The position numbers were made by a program, and so were the translations under genes. Below, piece after piece: positions 1 through 11,912 of a stretch of DNA of 64,000 nucleotides. How positions within the stretch are numbered: the first letter of the stretch is position 1; each line of letters starts with the position of its first letter. Under the pieces are notes generated by a model. It was not told the origin of the DNA and did not search any database. It saw nothing but the letters and a program-made list of their open reading frames with translations. The DNA comes from Pelodera strongyloides (lineage: Eukaryota; Nematoda; Chromadorea; Rhabditida; Rhabditidae), in contig JAANDG010000356.1 in the NCBI GenBank assembly GCA_036852015.1, positions 1-64,000 on the forward strand, given 5' to 3'.

Positions 1-991
1 CCCGGCGACGGCGACGAATTGGCACTAAATGCAAAGTTATTAGAATTGAATGCTTGGCGTGCAAAACCGTCTTGTCTCTTACTCCCGCGCAACTCAAAAT
101 TCCGTGTGTGTTCTTTGAACATTTGTAGAGTATGGCCAGGGAATAAATTAAGTCCGCATCTCAAAATTTTGGGGAGGTGATTTAGACTAATTTGCATACA
201 ATGCATTGGAGATAGGGAGGTGATCGTCCGCGTTTGGCGGGGTGTTTTATGCCATGAGTATGGCACGCATGCGTGATAACCTGCTGCATTTGCTCCCTTT
301 ATACTTATAGGTGGCCCCTACTACCGGTTAATGAAGAGATGAAAACGAGTAAACACCTACCGTTCTGACGCAGGTTTAACGCGGGTTTGACGCGGATGTT
401 CAAATCGGTCGGGTTGCCAGTTACGTCTGTCTCGCAGGAAGGAATCTAAAGGAACCGTTTTGAGGTTGACTATGGAACTGCAAAGGATGGCCTTCTGATA
501 CCTAGTTCCACAGTTTTACTGTGATCTTATGTAGAAGAAAGCATGTATTAAAACATAAATTACTTTCATTCATTAAAACATTCATTAACAATTAATACGC
601 GCACTTTATTCTGTGTATCCCTTCAATCACATTTATGTTTATGAATACACATCATATTCTACAAAGGAGCAAAGTTTGATACGTTTGTATGTTGTATGTC
701 CACAACGAATCCATTTCATCAAGTTTAAATACCTCTAATCGAAATAGAAATCTTTAAGGTATCTATAGACTTCGGACCGAATTAGAACCTAGCGGTTCAT
801 AGTTCATAGTAGAGCGTTATACCTGCAGCGCCATCGTAGCCGCTCTAGAGCAATGCTCTATTCTACACAGTGGGCGCTGACAAGTCAGAAAGAAGACTCG
901 CCCTACTTATATAGAGAAGACTCGCCTTACTTATATACACTTATCTTTTGGACATATTCCTACTTTTGTTTAATCAGATGACAATTTCTGT
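1..991. other. no gene seen
   Basis: AT-rich sequence downstream of the minus-strand gene that ends at 992. I see no convincing exon chain, RNA gene or long repeat. A short duplicated phrase around 893-945 (AGAAGACTCGCC, then ACTTATATA) is the only local structure. Confidence 0.4.
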
Positions 992-3532
992 TTAGAAAGC
1001 ATTATTGTTGTAACGCACCAGAACATTATTCTCCTGATCCAATGCCGAGGCAGCCTGCATGATGGGATCCCAAAACCGTCTCTCCATCTCCGAAAGCAAA
1101 ATTGCCTTTTCTGCCGCGAATCCTGTCGACCCATTCGGGTCCTTGGACAGCTAAAACATTGATGCATCAAACAGAAACGTGTACATTGCAAAGAACTCAT
1201 AAATAAAAAGGTCACAAATAGGAGCTTAGGAAGGGTAGTCTTTTGGCTTCATTTATAACATCTTCTTGTTAAAAAAAGTGATAACTGGTTGTTCTCTTTA
1301 AGCAGGCAAATTATGCATAAATATGGTCCTCGTGGCTACAGAGGCAAGAGAGCAGATGAGAAATACCAGTAATAGAGAGGGACAGAGAGAGAGGGGGACA
1401 GAGGGAGAGTGAAAGAGAGATAGGGACAGAGAGAGGCAAAGAGAGAGAGTGGGACAGAGAGAGAGAGGGATAGAGAGAGAGGCACATAGAGAGAGGGACA
1501 GAGAGAGATAGGGAGAGAGAGAGCGACAGAGAGAGAGGCACATAGAGGGACAGAGAGGGGGACAGAGAGAGAGAGAGGCAGAGAGGGACAGAGATACAGA
1601 AAGGGAGAGAAAGAGGGAGAGACAGAGAGAGATGGAGATATGGAGACAGAGAGAGGGACAGTGAGACAGAGAGAGTGGTAGAGAGCGTGGGACAGAGAGA
1701 GAGACAGAGAGAGATAGGGAGAGAGAGGGAAGAGAGAGGGACAGAGAGAGATAGGGAGAGAGAGAGAGGGACAGAGAGAGAGGGAGAGAGAGTGGGACAG
1801 AGAGAGAGTCAGAGACAGAGACAGAGAGGGACATAGAGAGTGGGACAGAGTGAGAGGGACATAGAGAGAGGGACAGAGTGAGAGGGACATAGAGAGTGGG
1901 ACAGAGAGAGGGAAAGAGAGAGAGACAGAGAGGGAGAGAGAGGGACAGAAAGAGAGAGAGAAATATAGGTACCAGACGATTATTGCCGCCTGAGGCGATT
2001 TGCAAAGGTTAAATTGCAGGAACAGTAAGAGCACTGGTGTGAAACATGTGCAAAGTAGATTGCAATATAATGAAATAAGATTCGGATTTGCTTGCTCAAG
2101 ACTCTGTCTCTCCTTTTATAACCTTTAGATATCCTAATTTTCGTTCCGTTCACACAAACAAAAAAGTAAACTCTTCTCCTATGTATAATAAGATTGGGAG
2201 AGAAACAGATTGGAAGAGAGATTGTGCGAGAGATCGGGAGAGAGGGGAGAGAGAGGGAGAGAGGGAGAGAAGAGAAGAGAGGGAGGGAGAGAGAGAAGAG
2301 AGAGGGAGAGAGAGGGAGGAGGAGAGAAGGAGAGAGAGAGAAGGAGGAGAGAGAGAGAGAGAGAGAGGAGAAGGCGAGGAAGAGGAAGGGAGGGCGACGG
2401 AGAGAGAGAATAGAAGAGCGAAAATAGAAGAGAGGGAGGAGAGCATTATTGTGTAGGGAGAGATAGAGACAGAGAGAGGCAGATATAGAGAAAGATATAT
2501 GGACAGATATAGACACAGAGAGTGACAGAGAGAGACATAGATGGAGAGAGACCGAGGAAGAAGTGATAGAGGGGGGAGAGAGAGATAAAAATATTTTTTC
2601 ACAACGTCCCGAGCACAAAGTTTTTCACAACGTCCTGAGCAGCATTGAGAGAAACAAAGACAGAGAGAGAGAGAGACACACATAGATACAAAAAAGGGAG
2701 AGAGGGCAGGGGAGAGAGAAGGGAGAGAGAGAAGAAAATGTCCTCTTTATACATAGTACCATTGTGTGCTACAAACAAACGTACCTCTCCCAGAGCTTTG
2801 GTGACGGAACCCATAAAATGTAGGGGCGTCATACTAAATGCTCCCATACAGATTCCCATCGCCTTTGACACCTCCAGAACGGTCCGCAGTGCCTTTGCTG
2901 TGACACCCTGAAAGATAGACGTGAAATACTCACGGACAAAAAAAAATCAAACACACATACAATGCCAAGGTTTGCAAAAGATATTATTCGATATAAGATG
3001 TAGCCAAAATAAACTAAAATAAGATGACAACCAAACAAACCGGGTTGGAGTCGGCAAATATCTGGCGAACGAGGAGGTCAGAAGTCCCCTTGAGAACATG
3101 GACGAGGTTCTCATAGGGGCACACCATCTTTGCCACCGTCGCCTGTTGGTTGGCCCCGACAGCAAACTGAATTTGACAATCAATTTCATAACAAATGCGA
3201 AAACATAATGACCTATCGCGGACTCAAATAGTTACTTCTTAAGTTCCCCAAGTTGCATAAATATTTATACTTTTCATTTGCTAGGTGTATCTGAGAGGAT
3301 ATTTTGCACAATTAGACGTAATTGAACGTTAATGCTACTAATGTACCTTGCTGAGCACATTTTCCAGGTGCCCTATCGGAACATGAGCAACTTCCGCATC
3401 GAGAAGCTCCTCCGCTGTCGGACCTGGCGGGGCCGGTACAACCACCGGGGCCGCCACAACCACCGGAGCCGCCACAACTGCCGGGACAGGCTGAGGGCCA
3501 TTCGCGGCCAACCTTGGGGAACGTCTAGCCAT
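992..3532 (-). CDS. small unrecognised protein, 4 exons (about 197 aa)
   Basis: Four exons join in phase 0: 3532-3347, 3166-3041, 2907-2785 and 1150-992 (stop TAA). All junctions are GT..AG. The predicted protein starts MARRSPRLAANG, followed by a Pro/Val/Ala-rich stretch (residues 13-40) containing two copies of VVAAPVVV, and then a mostly helical, leucine-rich body. I do not recognise the family. There is no signal peptide and no membrane segment. The basic SPR-type start would fit a nuclear protein, but that is a guess. The last intron (2784-1151) is almost entirely (GA)n-like on the plus strand, so the transcript strand carries a long CU-rich tract. An extra exon hidden in that intron cannot be excluded. 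The start was chosen at the first ATG in exon 1 that opens the conserved-looking frame; another in-frame ATG lies six codons upstream. Confidence 0.6.
1372..1957. repeat. purine-rich simple repeat (GA/GGACAGAGAGA)
   Basis: Nearly 600 bases of almost pure purine with the recurring phrases GGACAGAGAGAG, GGACATAGAGAG and GATAGGGAGAG. It lies inside the last intron of the minus-strand gene 992-3532, where the transcript reads as a CU tract. Open frames across it (Ser/Leu/Pro-rich) come from the repeat and are not genes. Confidence 0.9.
2190..2738. repeat. second purine-rich simple repeat
   Basis: GAGAGGGAGAGA-type repeat, interrupted at about 2590-2650 by a duplicated TTTTTCACAACGTCC phrase (2597 and 2623). 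Same intron and same strand bias as the tract at 1372-1957. Glu/Arg-rich frames here are artefacts of the repeat. Confidence 0.9.
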
Positions 3533-3937
3533 ATTTGATAGCTTGAACAATTAGTTCACCTGAATCACTTGATTGTAAAAAAAAACACACATTTGGTATC
3601 TGAGGACAAAAATAAATGAGTACCAGAATGTTAGCGCATGAGTAGTTGAGGGTTAGAGTAACAAGTTTACAAGTCAAGGTGGGCAGAAATAGAATGATTG
3701 TTCTGCAAATCCTACTCGGAAGGAAAGATATATCGGGCACGGCAGTTTTAACAGTAGAAACCAATTTTTTGATTTCAGAATCTGAGCATGGTATTATAAC
3801 AAAAACACGTGACTTTTGAGGCTACGCTGTGCTGTAGAGAAATTCAAGGAACAACAGATATTGTGAAACACGAGGATAAACATCATTGTTTATTCAGGAA
3901 CTAGAATATTAGGAATCATAAATCCTGGCCAATAGTT

Positions 3938-4183
3938 AGGGCGCATTCGAGTTGGACATTTTCCGGAAAAGAAAAGAAAACTTTTGGTTCGAGATGGATT
4001 TCACCAGAAAAGAATGCAATTGCCACGCATACACATGCAAATGATCGATTGATTTTAGTTTCAATTACGGTACAATTGCATTTTCGACAATTATTTTGCG
4101 TGTATTATTTTTTTTCTGGGTGTCCATCTCGAACCACTTTTTTCTTTTCTTTTCCGGAAAATGTCCAACTCGAATGCGCCCTT
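3938..4183. mobile_element. MITE-like inverted-repeat element (family E)
   Basis: About 246 bases ending in near-perfect inverted repeats of some 43 bases that start AGGGCGCATTCGAGTTGGAC and end in the AAAAGAAAAGAAAA region. No coding capacity. The outer bases (GGGCGC, TCG-rich) resemble the element at 31319-31563, so the two may be distant relatives. The target-site duplication is not clear. Confidence 0.8.
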
Positions 4184-5587
4184 ATTATCAATTTCTCAAA
4201 CCGATCAATAATCATTCAAAGTAAATGAAATTGACTCACTTGATAGATCCTTCAAATTATTTGAAGAAAAGTGAATTTGCATACACAATGCTTCTTGAGA
4301 TATATGTTAAGTCTTACATTTGCATACGCTCACTCCTGGTTACTTGCATAATACGTTGCAAAGAGAACACTTTTAATTTATGTAAACAGAAAGTTGGGAG
4401 ATCCTCCTATCTCTATGAAGTCTGGAAGATGTAAATGGAGCTCTAATATGCTTGTTCTAGATATGTACCGCGCAATAACATGTAGAACTAGAGTGCCATA
4501 CATAGTTTCACCTCAGCTCAATTCTTGCCTAATTGTAATCGTCAAAACAAGTTGCATACATTAAATATTTATTAACAAACAAACATCAACAAAATAAGTA
4601 TATGATTCACACTTTACAGCATTCCCGCATGGATGATGTGTAATTCTCAAATATAAAACGGAAAATTACCCCGTTGAGCAGCATTACTGTTTCGTTAAAG
4701 AGTGAACCTGGAAAGGAACGTGCCTGGGAGGCTATAAGACCGTAAGCTGATACCTCAATGTTGGCGACTCAGAAGTAAAAATAGGTGCACCGATTCACTA
4801 CAGCCACTCAAAATTGAGAATATTCTTTAAATTGAGGCAATCCGGCGGCACAGAATATTTCACTATTATATTAGTTCAGTGGGGAACTTCCTCCTAGGTA
4901 ATTCAAGATATCTCAAAAGACATTCGTATCTTCGTATTGCTGGTTTTCAAGCTAGAGGTAGAGTTGTATAATCGAGAGGGAGTTTATGACACAGAGCGAA
5001 TACCGTATTCACTTTGCCACGTGCAGCTGATTGTAGTAGTTATTTAGTAAAGATCCACCACGACGTAGCGGTTGCAAAATTCGTTTAGTACGGGTACTAT
5101 TGGGAATGAGACCGATGACGAAGTAATACTTTTATTTATTAATAAAATACTTTATATTTTATATTTTTCGATTTAGGACCTTTTCTCCTTTTCTTCCTTT
5201 TTCTTTTGATTTAATCTAGTCGTTTGACAATATGTATACTTTTTGTTTAATTTGACAATTGTTTATGTGAGATGTTCGAAATGCCTTTTTATATTCATAT
5301 TATTATCAGTTCTTTTTGTCTAGTAACACTAAACGTAAAATATTCAGTATGGCTAAAGTAAAGGTTGTATCTAAAATTCCACTTTCTTTCTTTTTAGTTA
5401 TTTTTAAGGATCCGCTCTTCTATATTAATATACCCTCGCGTACCTGTCATATTTCAATTAGGTAATGGGCAGCATTGATTTGGGAAGTGCGCGGCGGATT
5501 TTTTGGCAGGATAGTCTTAATTTTATGTGTTTTTCACCCACGTTTTTTTGCCTAAAATACTTCGATTTCTTTCAGAATCACTCATAG

Positions 5588-5640
5588 TGTTTTCCCGTCA
5601 GTGAAACACTGTGCTCAGGTTTCAATTGACGGGAAAACAT
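5588..5640. repeat. short hairpin
   Basis: Arms TGTTTTCCCGTCA(GT)GAAAC and its reverse complement, separated by about 12 bases. Intergenic. It could be a decayed MITE tip or a structured RNA; nothing in the surroundings supports a function. Confidence 0.5.
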
Positions 5641-6084
5641 AAATCTTTTTGGTTCTTTATCGGGGTCAAACGGACAAAGAGAGGGTATTTAATTAAATAA
5701 GTGGCCAATTATTACCCAATCCCCCTCCAGAACCTCAAACCGGGAATTTCTTTACATTCTCTAAAAAGAATTATCCTGATCGGTTTACACTGAAGAAGGT
5801 TATAAAGTTGTATATATTTGAACTCTGGCCAAGTCTTTTCCCTATGCAACAAAAGGCGCATCGAGGTGAGCCATTTCTCCCCTCACCTCACTTATATAGG
5901 GTCTTATTCTCTTGCGGGGTACGCTGCGGGCGCAGCCCTTCTTTTTTTCCTGCACGCTCTTGTGATGCGCACACTCTAGCTATGATCCTAGTAATGATTT
6001 TTTTATTTCCAAAATAGAAAAAAAACGAATATAGTTTGCACAAAATTTGGTGTGTGTACTGTATGTATATCTATCTATCTTGCA

Positions 6085-6141
6085 CTGTGCGATTCGCGCA
6101 TCATTTTGCGTTTCACATTTTATCGCATAGCTCACTTATGC
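6085..6141. repeat. 57-base dispersed repeat, copy 1
   Basis: Starts CTGTGCGATTCGCGCATCAT and ends GCTCACTTATGC. A near-identical copy lies at 7979-8035, just before exon 4 of the gene 7138-9278. Possibly the tip of a dispersed element. Confidence 0.6.
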
Positions 6142-7137
6142 ACTTATGCTGTGAAAACCGTTCTATGCTTCAAGCAATACGGTTTTCAAAGCAATATTTC
6201 TGAAATTCCGGACATTTTACACAAATAAATTTATGAAAACTTTTATCTCGTGGGCCTTTCCCTGAAAAATAGTTAAAGTGGAAGTTTTTGGTTCTTCTTT
6301 TGTAAACCACAAAAAAGTGAACAATTCATTACAGTAGAGGCGCGGCGGCGCTTAAACTGAGCAATTAGAACGACTGATATGCTAACCACATTAAAGTCTT
6401 TTTCACGATATAAGTTAACATTGTGTTTTTTTTTGTAAACACAACTTTTAAACTGACTTTTTCATTGTTTGTTCTTACAAACATGAAACCCCGCAAAAAA
6501 GGGCTTGCTTTATACAAAAATTATATTATGCTCCAAAATACCGCGATTGGCCCTTGGACGTGTCATTTTAGTTAGACTTTTCCCTTTTTTCATTTCCGTT
6601 ATCAAATTCGTATTGCCACTTTGTTATTTAGCCTTTTCATAGTGTTACTACGTTATCGGGGCGCAGGGCAGCCGCGCAAATTGGCCTGCACTCCTAGCCA
6701 CTCGCGCAAATTCCGTGGGCACGTTGCCAGCCGCGCACAGCTCCTACCATCATATATTCCTCCCCGACTTTTTGCTAGGCGCTAGGCTGATCTAAGGCGC
6801 TTAGGCGCTGGTTCGAGTTCGCTCATATATGTACTAAAGTAATTAGTGAAAGAAGCCGGTTCGATTCATGTCTCCTGTGCATTGGGATTCGGAAGTTATG
6901 TTAAATCAATTTCTGTATATGTATGTCGGTGCTCTCCTTGTTTGCCAGGGAGGCCAACCGGCTGCGCAATGCGCACCTAGGCGAGCCGCGCGGTGCATAA
7001 AAAAATGGACGAAGATGGCGCACGGGTCGCTGCGTGGTCGCCGTTGCTTTGTTTGTCGAGTTTTGCATTTTTTGAGGATGATCATGATGGTTGCACAGAG
7101 TCGCTAGTTGTAATTAATTATTGTTAATTGTTATAGT

Positions 7138-9278
7138 ATGGCACACGATGATAGTCCAAGTGCTCCACTGAAAAGTTTGGTAGCCATTTCCACTGAGAAG
7201 GTTTTATTGAAGACCTCTGGACAGACATTCTTGCAAGGAGTTGCTTTCATAAAGGCCGCTGGTCTGGCACCTGATCGGTAGGAAATAGTTATTAATAATA
7301 ATGTTTATTTACTTATTTTTTAAAATTATCTTTTAAAACTCAACCAATTCTAACTAATTATCTAGGATAAATATTTGTCAGTCTGTTTCAGGGTTTCCAT
7401 CATGAAGACGCGATCGGGAAAGTTTATCCTGCAGTTTCACTCATTATGTGACGTCCGACCATTTGCTGTAAGTTTGCACATCCACGTTGTAACAAACACC
7501 AGTGCAACTTTATTAGGTCCCCTGATGTAGGTGTATGGCCTGCGTGGGAAAGGGGCGGAGCTCCCAATGTTAACCTGAGAGGAAGAGAGAGAGAACCCAC
7601 ATAAGATAACTAAAGAAACATGCCAACCATAAGCTGGTTGAATTGGGGGAGTAACATATTAACCTACTTACATCAACGAGAAAAGCAAGCTATCTGATTT
7701 AGGCTAACTACCAGTTGTTCTCAAGAGTCCTTCGTGGTTTGGTTCATCTGCGTGCCTGGAAAATTCGTTCAATCGAATTCATCAATGTTGCCTTCCACTC
7801 CGTCGACATCCCACAATTGCAGAGATCCATTGAGGTATTTTCATTCTCTTTACTCTGGACGAACTATGTTTTATCTGGAACTTAATGGGGTTTAATGCCG
7901 TATCTAAAAAGACCGATCTGTCTGCAAGGAAATGCGCACTTTTGTAGAAAGCATAGTAACGCTTCTCTATATCTAGTTCTGTGCGATTCGCGCATCATTT
8001 GCGTTTCTCGTTTTATCGCATAGCTCACTTATGCCATGGACTATTTCTTTTCAGAAAATCGGGGTGGAGTTGGTGCTCCTCAAAAATTGCACTTATCCAG
8101 GAATCGCCGTTGGAGCTCAGGCGCTCCAATTCTTGCAGGCCCTTAACAGGTGCTTTAGTCAATTGCCGAAAGCTTAAAACTGATGTAACTGAAGAACAAT
8201 AATAGAAATAATAAGTGAAGTAAATGAACTTTATATACTTGGTGTTTAAAAAAGCGTTAGTTATGAAATTTGAGGAAAATAACGGAAAATGTTGAAGCGA
8301 AATACCGGCCGGTTTTTGAAACGCATTGCGTACACCTGTTTTCTTATGCCGCATATGCAAATGAGCAAAAATTAGACCCCCTTTGCATAAATGCATAGGA
8401 ATGCAAGTGCTTGAGATGTGTTTCAAAAACCGGCCGGCATTCCGCTTTAAATTGGTCAGCATTCAGTTTTGTCAGCAATAGGAACAAGTAGTGACTGGTG
8501 CATTTGTTGTTGCTGAATATCGAATGGTCTCACTTTCAGAGGTCGTAATGCAATGGTGTGTGAATATGGCGATGATCGCTTAAAGAGTCGAATCCGATGC
8601 GAAGACCAGGCAGCAGTTGAACGCGCGCCACCCGCACAACTTTTCCAGCAAAACCAAAATCCGTACGTTTTCTTGACGAGCTTAACCGTAAGGTTCAATT
8701 GGTAGTTGGGACCTGGACACCTTTAGTTACAGTGATAATAAAGACAATTAAACGGCTATAAGTAGTGCTTCTGAGTCCATGGCATGGTTTAAATTAGCCG
8801 AGCACGTACGCCGTGCAACGTCAAATTCAGCGGCTAAAATATCGTTATACTACTTAGCAAAGGCGTTGGCTAAGAAAAAGAATCCGAGATCTGGCGCGAA
8901 AGCTCGGGCTGTTAAAGCGAAATACTAGCCCCTTTAGAAAATTTGCATATGATAACCAAATCCTATGTATCCTATGCTAATTTTGTACGATCGTCCATGG
9001 CAATCGTACAAAATTAGCATAGGATACATAGGATTTGCTTATCATATGCAAATTTTCCAAAGATGCTAGCATTTCGCTTTAAACGTCCGAAAAAGGGTAT
9101 AAATTAGCCGAGCACAGCAACTTGGTTTTTTCTACCCTCCCTTCCTATTTAATGTTTTAGTCCCAATGTCATTGTGGATGGCGTGCACCTTCTCGACGAA
9201 TCTCCCAATAGTGGAGAGAGTGGAGAGAGTGGAGAGAGTGGAGAGAGTGATAGAGATGAAGATTCCGAGCCCTTCTAG
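7138..9278 (+). CDS. unrecognised protein, 6 exons (223 aa)
   Basis: Exons 7138-7277, 7392-7467, 7715-7834, 8055-8149, 8540-8662 and 9161-9278 (TAG) join with matching phases and GT..AG ends, giving 223 residues. The start MAHDDSPSAPLKSLVAISTE is the first ATG of the frame. The middle (residues about 60-145) alternates hydrophobic segments such as LRGLVHLRAWKIRSIEF and VELVLLKNCTYPG. This recalls leucine-rich or F-box-associated folds, but no F-box is visible and I do not assign a family. The C-terminus carries four SGE repeats followed by an acidic tail ending DSEPF. Introns 4 and 5 each contain a TTAA-ended MITE (8292-8450, 8912-9082). A copy of a 57-base dispersed repeat (7979-8035) ends about 20 bases before exon 4. 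Confidence 0.6.
7979..8035. repeat. 57-base dispersed repeat, copy 2
   Basis: Second copy of the repeat at 6085-6141, ending about 20 bases upstream of the exon 4 acceptor (TTTCTTTTCAG). Confidence 0.6.
8292..8450. mobile_element. MITE family A, copy 1
   Basis: About 159 bases with inverted ends AGCGAAATACCGGCCGGTTT / AAACCGGCCGGCATTCCGCT, flanked by TTGA and TTAA (a degenerate TTAA target duplication). The interior holds ATGCAAATGAGC and other AT-rich words. Intronic in the gene 7138-9278. No coding capacity. Confidence 0.85.
8912..9082. mobile_element. MITE family B, copy 1
   Basis: 171 bases, an almost perfect palindrome. Ends are TTAAAGCGAAATACTAGCCC and its complement; the arms run through TTTGCATATGATAA and CCTATGTATCCTATGC to a short centre at about 8996. 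The outer AGCGAAAT is shared with family A. Lies in intron 5 of the gene 7138-9278. Confidence 0.9.
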
Positions 9279-9555
9279 ACTGATGCCCCATATGAACCGA
9301 TGATTATATCGAAGAGTTCCGAGATGATAATATATACCTGAATTGGTTCGTACATTGTTAATTGTTAGGTTCTCCCACCCGTACCGTTTAGCACTACCTT
9401 CTCACAACTTCCCCTCCTTTTTGTACAAGCAATAGTACATACACCCGATATGAAATATCTGTTGAATTATGTATGTATTTAAAAATAAGCGAAAATTAGG
9501 CGAGAAAACCAATTAATTGTTTATGTGACTTCCATTCTTTCAAGACTACTATCTA

Positions 9556-9557
9556 TC

Positions 9558-9604
<47 letters not shown>

Positions 9605-9619
9605 CTCTCTGTCTCTCTT
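9556..9619. repeat. (CT)n microsatellite
   Basis: Run of TCTC units with minor interruptions. The Ser/Leu frame across it is not a gene. Confidence 0.9.
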
Positions 9620-11372
9620 TGTGTCCCAAGCATGGACCGACGGTTGTTTTTTTACGAATATTGGTTTTATTAGAGGAGGCGCTAATTTGCTTTTTATTAT
9701 GAGTTGACGCCTTTATTGTTAGCTTAAAGGATAGGGACCGTCGGGGAAGCAGCTCCCAAAAACTTGGCCAAAGTCAGAATCAATCCATTACAATCTTTAC
9801 CAAATTATTATTAAAGTGCAATGGGGCTTTAAAAGAAAAATTTTGTGAACTACTTGTCTCCTCTTTTTTACGCTTTCCTTTTTCCTACTTATTGCCGAAA
9901 ATCTGCAGATATTATTAACCAATTGTTCAACTAATTGCAAAGATGTCCCTAATATAGCTTCAATCGTTTAGAAACATTTCGCTATGTCATGCGCAAAAAA
10001 AAACAAGTTCCGAAAGTAAAAAATTAAGAAAAATGAGACAATAAAGGATTAAAGTGGGTAAATCCGTAAATCCTCTCTAGAGACAAGTTGTCTCTAGAGA
10101 AATTTTACCCTCGAGTGGTGAATACGGCCTCAGGTTGTATACGGGTTTATTAGAGGAGGGCTAATTTGCTTATTATTACGCCATTGTGGATAGACCGTCG
10201 GGGAAGCAGCTCCAAAAAACTTGCCAAAGACCAATCCCCAATGCTTTACATGCAATTATTTTAAAATCACCTCCTGTCGAAGTCGGGCACACCCGAAAAT
10301 GTTCGGGTGTTGGAAAAAAAATTGATTTTGCCGTGAAACTCAATTGGTCGCTTGGTTCTATCGCTACATGCTCCATTTCGTGTACTGTTACTGTTACTTG
10401 AATCGTTTTATGGCTGTTATTATGTATTTGTTATTTGTTCTTGTTAATAATTATTGTTACACATTACTATTTCTTTCCATTCTTACCACGCATATTGGAT
10501 TTATTCCTGTCATTCTCTTTGTAATATTTCATAGAGATAAATTTTATTACATGCATCTGCATCGTATACTGTACTAAGCTCTAAACAAACGACATTATTT
10601 TATCGTAGTGGGGAGACGCATTTTTGTTGCCTGTAACAAACGTTTATGTTTAGTAAACTGGCGGTAGGGATAGAACATATTGCATCGCGTTTAGTAATTA
10701 AACATGGTAATACACACTCAATTGAACGTAACATAATCATGCGAGGAAAGGCAATCTGTTTATTCAACAATGGTAATACATAGTTATCCCAGCTTCGTTG
10801 TCTCGCAGTCTCCTTTCCTACTCTTCGATCCATCTGATAGGGCCAGAGTGTCCACCCCTTGAGTTACATCAATTATTGAGGGAATACGGTCGCATGTTGC
10901 CTAGAATCTACAGGACACTACGTTTTGCTCCCTCTCTAATTTGTACAGCATCTTCATAATCTTCGTAAGTATTCGACTTTGGTGATGCTTTATTACGTAC
11001 GCCCGTTTACGCGCATAAATTTACGTAGTCCATATTACATGGTGTGAACTTGGTTGTGAGCTGACCTAATTCTAAAGCGGGAAAGTGGACTTGAACAATC
11101 ATAATTGTACAGATATAAACAAACAATCAAAAACATAGATAGCATTACACGATTGAGCGCAGCAAAGTGGATGTAAAAAAAATGAAAAGAAACTATCTGT
11201 CGTTCAGGCTAGCATAAAATCGAAAATTGATTTAACGACTTTACATAATAAAAATACTTATTCTCAATGACATCGTGAAGTAGACATTGGCATTTGAATC
11301 ATTTTATATCTATATAGATGGCAATTCTCTATGGTGGTTTTCAATTTCGTCTTTTGCGCTATTCTAACAAGC

Positions 11373-11494
11373 GGTACAAAGGGGAGTCTAAACCGGGGTC
11401 TAGTTTTATTCTAATTTTTGTTCATTTGCATATGCTGCATAAAAAAGCAGTAGTACGCAATGCGTTTCAAAAACCGGCCGGTATTTAGCTTTAA
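11373..11494. mobile_element. MITE family A, truncated copy 2
   Basis: Right half only. It holds GTCTAGTTTTATTCTAATTT, TTCATTTGCATATGCTGCAT and the terminal AAAACCGGCCGGTATTTAGC followed by TTAA. The left inverted repeat is missing. Confidence 0.7.
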
Positions 11495-11912
11495 AGGATT
11501 CATATGCATAGCGATAAATCAGCAAATTTTCTACTCAAATATGGTTGTTGTATCCCTTGTACTCGTGAGAGATCCTATCGGCTCTTGAAGGGGATCAATA
11601 TCAGCCGTTCCACTCTTTATCAGATACTTTCGTTGACAATACTTTATGAAATTCAACAGCTCTGCTTCGTCCTGAGTGCTGCAATGATATTGATTACAGT
11701 CTTAATTTACTTTCCGAACTTTATTCTATTCCTCAAGGGAGGTATCACACTAAATAATTGAAAAAAGGAAGCATAGCGTTTGTATTTATCAGTGGCTGCA
11801 ATGATACTGATCAGTGATGTTTTGCCATATTCCTCGATGAGTCTAATGTTGTGATTGTGACATTTGTATGTCTTTTCTAATGAATTTCTTTCACGTAATA
11901 TGTTTATCCAAA

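Larger units (their letters stand above)
3533..7137. other. intergenic, mostly unannotatable
   Basis: Between two divergent genes. It holds one inverted-repeat element (3938-4183), a short hairpin (5588-5640), a 57-base phrase that recurs at 7979, and a GC-richer patch at 6655-7030 with repeated CCGCGCAAATT/AGCCGCGC phrases. T-arm-like words (GGTTCGAGTTCGC at 6811, GGTTCGATTC at 6858) do not belong to a foldable tRNA. I see no supported gene. Confidence 0.4.
9279..11912. other. intergenic with diverged repeats
   Basis: Contains a (CT)n microsatellite; a diverged direct repeat (about 9660-9790 and 10141-10250, both with TTTATTAGAGGAGG and GACCGTCGGGGAAGCAGCTC); a perfect palindrome CTCTAGAGACAAGTTGTCTC around 10076-10098; and a truncated family A MITE. 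No exon chain was found. The TRPM gene on the minus strand ends at 11913. Confidence 0.4.

Noticed and set aside
1298..2683. Long Ser/Leu/Pro and Glu/Arg frames up to 235 aa
   Set aside because: They translate purine/pyrimidine simple repeats in several frames at once, with no exon structure.
6760..6870. tRNA gene suggested by GGTTCGA words
   Set aside because: No T-stem pairing, acceptor stem or anticodon arm could be built around them.
10066..10100. Perfect CTCTAGAGACAAGTTGTCTC palindrome as a terminator or binding site
   Set aside because: No gene end or T-run beside it and only a single copy. Noted only within the intergenic entry.
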